A stretch of DNA of 64,000 bases from Tolypeutes matacus (taxonomy: Eukaryota > Chordata > Mammalia > Cingulata > Chlamyphoridae), in NCBI GenBank assembly GCA_026826555.1, contig JAKSZT010054335.1, forward strand, positions 4,729,025-4,793,024, written 5' to 3'. Within the stretch, counting starts at the first letter, position 1; each line of letters starts with the position of its first letter. Below, piece after piece: positions 58,080 to 64,000 of this stretch. Under the pieces are notes generated by a model, which saw only the letters and a program-made list of their open reading frames with translations, made no database searches and was not told the DNA's origin. The translations under genes and the position numbers were made by a program.

Positions 58080-58380
58080 ACACTGGAAAGCGGCAAGAAG
58101 CGAGAGCACCGGCGACGGGCACCTGCTTGGAACCACGGGCGCGGGGACGCCCCGGCTCCGCGCTGGCGCTCTGCCCCGTTCCCGTCTCCCCCCAGGGCAG
58201 CGTGGCCAGCACGCAGGGCTCCCCAAGCAGCCTCCCTGGCGGTGTGACAGCCCGTAACCTCCCGCACGACCGAGCCCTGTTAGGAACCGGGGAGCGCAAG
58301 AGGGCGCGGTGGGCGAGCGGGCGCGGTGGGCGAGCGGGCACGGTGGGCGCACGCAGCTCCGGGCGCTGCCCGTTTGCTTA
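58080..58380. other. CpG-rich patch inside the large SNRK intron
   Basis: Roughly 300 bp of CpG-dense DNA within otherwise average intron. It includes GCGCGGTGGGCGAGCGGG repeated about two and a half times (about 58303-58350). It could be an orphan CpG island or an expanded minisatellite; no exon is evident. Confidence 0.5.
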
Positions 58381-58904
58381 GCAAGCCCGTCTTTCCTCAC
58401 AGGCCTGCGTGTCCCTCCAACAACAAAAGCTTGGAAAAGAACCCCGGTGCATCGGATGTTTGTAACTCCTTAAAGGCTTCCTATGCTACCATGTAAGGTG
58501 AAGCTAAGTAGATTCCGGTTTTTTAAATAAAGTCCTAGCTGCATTTTTGTTTTGAAAATGACTGTTTTCGGTGGTTTGAAAAGCTCTTCTAAAAGTTCCA
58601 AGAAACTTACCAGTTATCAAAAAACCATCAGAACTTCGATTTAAAACAAAAAATCTAACATTAAAAAAAGAAAGAGAAACCTCTACTTCAGAGGCGAACC
58701 TGGTCCCTGAATACAAATACACTGACATTCTGAAGCCTGACTACAGCTGACAGCACGGCCAGGAGGACCCGCGAGCCAGCAGGGCCGAAATGCCCGGGGA
58801 CAGATCTCCAAAGGAGCAGGGAGACCCTCAGGTGCTCTCCTCCCGCGCCCGCCAGAGGCCGAAGGGCGAGACCCTCACACCTCCTGGCTGAAGGCCGACT
58901 CTGG

Positions 58905-59020
58905 CGCTCGACTCTGGCGCTCGGCTAAGCACTTTCCACGCACTCTTGCCTTTAACCTCCTCACAGGGGCTAGTACTGCCCTCATTTGACAAACGGAAGG
59001 GAGAGGCCACAGAGGTGTGG
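58905..59020 (-). repeat. MIR SINE
   Basis: On +, CTCGGCTAAGCACTTTCCACG, CTTTAACCTCCTCACAGGGG and CATTTGACAAACGGAAGGGAG follow the order of the reversed MIR 3' half and core. Confidence 0.7.
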
Positions 59021-62000
59021 TGGGGAGGAGTTGGCGCCTCGCCGAGACGGTGGTGTGGGGGCAAGACTGCGGTGGGCAGAGAAGGGGCAGGGGAAGGCCA
59101 TGCAAAGGCCCTGTGGAAGAGCAGCCGGGGCAGGGAGCATGGCTGGAGTAGAGCAACTGGGAAAGCACTGGGAGGGAAAGCTGGAGAAGAAACAGGGAAG
59201 ACAACACTGAGGTCTGCCAGCCACCGAGGACTCTGGCTCCGATTCTGAACGAGGTGGAAGGTCTTTACTGCTCGGAGCAGAGTAACGTGATCAGACTTAA
59301 AGTTCAAGAGGCTCTCATAAACATGTCTGTGGGCCCTTCGTATAGCTGCTCCCCACTCCTCTCACCTGGGGAATAAAAAAAGCAAAGGAAGAAAGCAAGC
59401 TGCCCCTAAAACCATTCCCTTCCCTTCTTTCTAATACACCTGCTCTTGCCAAGTCAGCCCCTTACCTACTTCCTCAGGCAAAATACACAAGACTCGGGGC
59501 ATGGGCTCTGCTTTGAAAAGTAGATGAGCAGTAATATCCAGCTTTTAGACAAATAAGACCTCTATTTTCCACTCTGCACAGCTCTGTCTTTCCACACAGG
59601 ATTCAGAAGAAGGGAATAAGACACACGCACGAAGCACTGGTTTAAACATGCACACGTTTCCAGTTCACAATTTCATAGCAAGAGCCCTTAGAAAACTTCG
59701 GTAAAGGTGCTGGGAACCTTCTGGAGGAAGAACAGGATTTGGAGCAAGGCAGGGAGGTGACGTTCTGACTTCCTGGAGGCCAAGGGCGGGCCGGCAGTGA
59801 CAGGGGAGCAGGCAGGACGGTGTCTGGGCGCCTCAGAGGAGAGGCACAATCGAGGCAGAAGGGTCCCCGTCCCCAGCAGCTGACTAGCACTAGTTCTGAG
59901 GATACAGTATCAAAAAAAATTTCCAAAGAACCTGAAGTTTGGCATTCACTTATTTATCCATAAATGAAGAGTGTGATTACAAATGGGAGGGAAAAAAATA
60001 AGTTCAAATTATCAACATCAAAAAAGAAATACATATTCCCTTGAACCTTAAGAGGTTAAAAAAATTTTTTCTCCTAACATTTATTCTTCAAAGAACATCA
60101 GAGTTAAAATGTTGGACCTCCATTTGTCCTCTGATACCTAAAAACGCTGGATTCTGCAGATCTGAGTCTGGATGAGGCCTCACCCAAGACTACGAATCAG
60201 AATCTCTGGGGTACGTCCCAGGCTACAGAATTTTTTAAAATCTCCCCCAGGTGAAATTGATGGATAGTTAGAGTGGAGAATCAGCAATTTAAATCCTACC
60301 AAACCATTACTACAGTAAAGGCTTACTTTTCATTTTTTGTGTGCATTTTTTTTTCTTTTTTTGTTTCTTTTTTTCCCTTAAGTTTTACTTTTCAAAACAG
60401 TGTCAACATGTATTTCATTTGATCTCGCCTTACAACACAATGAGAACACTAATCACTAAAGCAAAAAACGACGGAAAACACATAAAACACTCGTGAATAA
60501 TTTCTATATTTTTCAGGCCTCTCAAACACTGAAAAAAAAATCAACGGCTGAGTTAACCTGAAAACCCACCTGTTTGGGACCCAGAGCGTAAACCACCATA
60601 AATGTTTCATGGACAAGAACCTTTTATTACAAGTATTAAATGCAATAAAGGCTTGTTTCTAAATCTCGAGGAAAAGAGCCTCTACTCCCTAGGTAGCTGT
60701 GCCCTCCACATGACAGGGCCAGGCCCTGTAAACCAGATACTGAACAAGGGGCCTCGGCTGCAGGGGGCTCACAGCAGACGCTTGTCAATCGTGAGCTCAG
60801 AACTTGGCATTTCTCACAGGCATGTGAAACTTCAGAAAGCTTGGGGAAAGATGTTCTTTTTCTTCGGTTTTAAACCACAGGAAGTGACGACAACGGTTTG
60901 CGTAAGGTCACCTTTCAGACCCTGAGCTGGTCCCCTGGGCAGGCGTTTCTGGGGAAGGGCGCCTGCGCTTCCGGCCTTGCGTGGGCCTCAGGCTGCGTCG
61001 GTTCACCCAGGCAGCCTCCCGCAGGAGGCTCCATCTACCTCTTGAATAAAGCTGACCACACTTCCTCTGCTGCCCAGCAAGAGGCACCAACTGCCCCCCT
61101 GGAATGGGTGCCGCCCACGCTGCACACCTGGGTTCTGACAGGTGAGCCCAAGGTCCTCTCCAAAACCCACCAGCGTCCGTATGTCCAGAGGGCAAAGAGA
61201 GTAAGGGACGGAAAAGCTACCCAAATTCTGGTGCCGGGAAAAGAAGGTCCAAGTCTGAAAACACGGAAACAGCACTAAGGCATCACTCTCTACCAAAGGA
61301 TGAGTCGGGAATGGAAGATGAAGCAATGCCGCTCAGAAACCGGGCAGCTTGGCAAGGACATAAAAGCAAGCACCTTAACAGCTCCTCTAGAGGTCACTTA
61401 AATCTGAAACAAAAGCAAGATTTGTCAACTCATGATTTAACCTACAATAGCAGATTTATATAAACTACAGAGAACAATTCTTATTCGTTTATGTCCTTCT
61501 GAAATATTTCAAAAATCCTATCACAAAGGAATACAGCATAAGGCTATACTATCTGTACATTTTTCAGAGAAAATTTTTAAAGCTTTTTTAATTTTTAAAA
61601 ATGTTAAGAAGAAATAGTAAATGTTTTAATATATTAAAATCATCATCACCCATCTCCTAAATTCTCTGAAGGAAGCTTCTATAGGAAAGAGCCGACTGAA
61701 GTGCCGCTCCGTCCACTGCCCAAGTACACAGACCGGGGCTTCTCGCTGAACACCTACCTCTTGGCTTGCATATGCTAAGATCTCCAAAAGCTGGCATATC
61801 AGACAAATTCTAAGAATTCTAAAAATCATACAAATTAATAGTCAAGAATGTCTCAATTTATCATGTTTTTCTAATTTACTTTTTCATAAGCCAATGCAAT
61901 TCTTTTCAGACAGAATACTAGAGGCTGATGTTTTGAAATTCGCACTGGATTTTGAGACATCCTTCCTGTGCGATGTTAGGTCAAGGAAAAGAATAATTAA

Positions 62001-62384
62001 AGGTGGCCTACGTATGACGAGTCTAAGATGTGTCTAAAGGCATCACATCTTGAACCAGAGAAAGTTAAGAGCCACTGCCTTAAAATAAACACAAGAACAC
62101 ACTTGTAACATGATGAAGACTAAATGTTCTCAGCTTAGTGGAAAGAGGACCTTTTGGTTTGGCCCATTACCTGGTTTTAAATTGTTTGTACTTTTTAAAA
62201 TGCACTGTAAGAATAACACTTGTAGCATACATTTGAACACTGCAAAAATTCAGTGTTTGTCATATCTGCCTTCATACCCAGACCATAATCAGGCATTTTT
62301 GGTTTAAAAAAAAAGAACAACCCTGTACATCTCAGAAATACCCACACTGGGGTACTTGCCTCCCAATCAATGAATAATATATGT

Positions 62385-63800
62385 CTTTAACTTTTTATTT
62401 TGAAATAATTATAGATTCACAAGAGTTGGAAAAAATGGGAGTTTTACCCCCATTTTTTACACATTTCCCTCCAATGATAACATCTTGCTTACCTATTCAG
62501 CATATCAAAGCCAAGGAACGGACAATGGTTCAGGCCACAGAGCTTGTGTAGAGCTCATCAGTTTCAACATGCATAGAGCTGCACACACACAAACGAGTGC
62601 CACTGTACCACATGTAGATCTGTGTGGCAACTACCAGCTACAAAAGTGTGCCATGGCTTCCTAGTATCCTTTATAGCCAGACCAGCCATCACCGCCAAGC
62701 CCTGGCAACACCAGTCTGGGTCCCACCTTTATAATTTTGTTGAAGAAAGTTATGTAAATGGAATTATGCAGCATGTAATTGAGATTGCTTTTGAGATTGG
62801 CTTTTATTCATTCAGCCTAATTCCCTTGAGATCAATTCAAGCGTGTTCCTTTTAACTGCTGCATAGTATTCCATGGCATGAATGTGCCAGTTTGTTTACT
62901 CTCTCACTTGTTGAAGGGCATCTGGGCTGTTCCCAGTTTTTTGTCTCCTACCAGTAAAACTGCTATGAACATCCATGTACAGGTTTTTACGTGAACAAAG
63001 CTTTTCTTTCTCTGGGATAAATGCCCAAGGCTGTCATTGCTAACTCATATGGTAAGTGCATATTTTGTTTTATAAGAAACAGCCAAATCTTTTCCAGAGT
63101 GACTGTACCATTTTACATTCCCGCCAGCAATGCCTGAGTGATCCAGTTTCTTCACATCCTCATCAGCATTTGGTGGTGTCACTCTTGTTTTATTTTAGCT
63201 ATTCTCATAGGTAAATAGTGGTTTCTCATTGTGGCTTTAATTTCCATTTCCGTAATGACTAATGAGATTCAACATTTTATTCACATGCTTACTGGTTATC
63301 TACCAATCCTCTTTGGTGAAATATCTGTTCATGTCTTTGCCTATTTTCTAATTGGATTTTTTTTTAACTGCTAAGTTTTGAGAGGTCTTTATAGATTCTA
63401 GATACCAGACCTTGGACAAACATGTGGTTTGCAAATATTTTCTCCCCATCTATAGCTTTTCTTTTTATATTCTTCATGGGGTCTTTTACAGAGCAAGTTT
63501 TAAATTCTGATGAGGTTCCAATTCATCAGTTTTCTCTTTTTAAGGACCATGCTTTTGGTGTCAAGTCTAGGAGCTTTCAACTATACCAAGGTCTGCAGAT
63601 TTTCTCCTGTGTTTTCCTAAAAGCTCTGTAAGTTTATGTTTTACAGGTAAGTCTTTGAGACAGTCTTTGCATAAGGTATGAGGTTGAGCTGACACTCATA
63701 TTTTCGCCTCTGGGTATGCAGCTGGTCTAGCAGCAGTTGTTGAAAAGGCTGCCCTTCCTCCACTGAACTGCTTCTGCTGCTCTGTGACAGATCAGGTGGG
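62385..63800 (-). mobile_element. Old L1 ORF2 / 3' region fragment
   Basis: On + this is antisense L1 text throughout: GCATAGTATTCCATGGCATG, AAACTGCTATGAACATCC, CAGAGTGACTGTACCATTTT, CATTCCCGCCAGCAATGCC, TTTGCAAATATTTTCTCCCC and TTGTTGAAAAGGCTGCCC. It is an old L1M-type copy with no intact frame. Confidence 0.9.
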
Positions 63801-63953
63801 GATCAAGATGGCTCCAGCCTCCAACAGAAGCTTTGAACAACCTGCAAGAACTGGCAGAAACATCTTTCTCAAAGCTCCAGAAAACAGGTAAAGGACTTCA
63901 GCAACAAGGCAAGTGCCAAATCAAGAAGAAGCCTATTTAAAAGCGCTGGGATT
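63800..63953 (+). other. Possible L1 5'-UTR-like segment
   Basis: AAGATGGCTCCAGCCTCCAAC, then TTTCTCAAAGCTCCAGAAAAC and AAGCGCTGGG resemble L1 5' leader sequence (AAGATGGC start), but it is short and I cannot place it in a family. Confidence 0.35.
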
Positions 63954-64000
63954 GGGAGGCGGCTGTGGCTCGATCAGTGGGGCTCCCGTTTACCATATGG
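63954..64000 (+). mobile_element. DAS-type SINE, cut by the window edge
   Basis: GGGAGGCGGCTGTGGCTCGA and TCAGTGGGGCTCCCGTTTACC match the first 47 bp of the copies at 7431 and 43030. The remainder lies beyond 64000. Confidence 0.92.

Larger units (their letters stand above)
45834..64000 (-). other. SNRK: Large upstream SNRK intron (continues past the right edge)
   Basis: No minus-strand frame here encodes the SNRK N-lobe, HRD or DFG segments, so the next upstream exon is beyond 64000. The intron holds MIRs, several L1 pieces in both orientations, a CpG-rich patch near 58.1-58.4 kb, and a DAS SINE cut by the edge. Stretches without assigned content are 45834-46330, 46520-48880, 49020-51350, 51480-52370, 53190-53640, 54600-55200, 56160-58080 and 59020-62380. 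Confidence 0.8.

Noticed and set aside
45834..64000. Search for the SNRK N-terminal kinase exon
   Set aside because: No minus-strand frame with a P-loop, HRD or DFG context was found; the exon must be outside the window.

Overview
This is nuclear DNA from a placental mammal, almost certainly a xenarthran and most likely an armadillo. The main evidence is four copies of a tRNA-derived SINE of the DAS type, with A/B-box promoter parts and an A-rich tail. Others are a recently inserted L1 and xenarthran-type L1 3' ends. No bacterial, phage or CRISPR content is present; most long ORFs lie in GC-rich non-coding DNA or in dead transposons.

Layout. (1) 1-11604 is a nested transposon stack. A decayed L1 (9112-11604, its 5' part off the left edge) was hit by a near full-length L1 (35-9092). 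That L1 was later hit by two DAS SINEs (about 2915-3000 and 7431-7616) and by a complete ERVL-MaLR-type LTR element (3594-6175) with two roughly 510-bp LTRs and a 5-bp target duplication. (2) 11605-20976 is GC-rich, gene-poor sequence, inferred to be the last intron of ANO10. (3) 20977-21084 is the probable last coding exon of ANO10 on the + strand, followed by a short 3' UTR. (4) 21280-29770 is the interval between two convergent genes: very GC-rich up to about 25 kb, with a G-run minisatellite, then filled with old L1 pieces. (5) 29770-64000 is the 3' two-thirds of SNRK on the - strand: a long 3' UTR (about 29770-32221), the large terminal coding exon (32222-33440), three internal exons (39991-40125, 42238-42450, 45692-45833), and a long upstream intron running off the right edge. 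The exons encoding the N-lobe and catalytic loop of the kinase are not in the window.

The four SNRK exons join in one frame (142 + 213 + 135 + 1219 bp). They give 569 residues, starting at the Asp of the DIWSLG motif and ending SCCHVI. This covers the end of the kinase domain, a UBA domain and the long acidic/serine-rich tail. SNRK and ANO10 are convergent, as I recall them in human 3p22.

The most unusual content is the transposon stack: a low-divergence MaLR with two long open frames and a 60-bp internal tandem array, an L1 whose 5' UTR contains two tandem units of about 191 bp, and an older L1 whose 3' UTR is built from repeated units of about 236 bp. Divergences and periods were counted by eye and are approximate.
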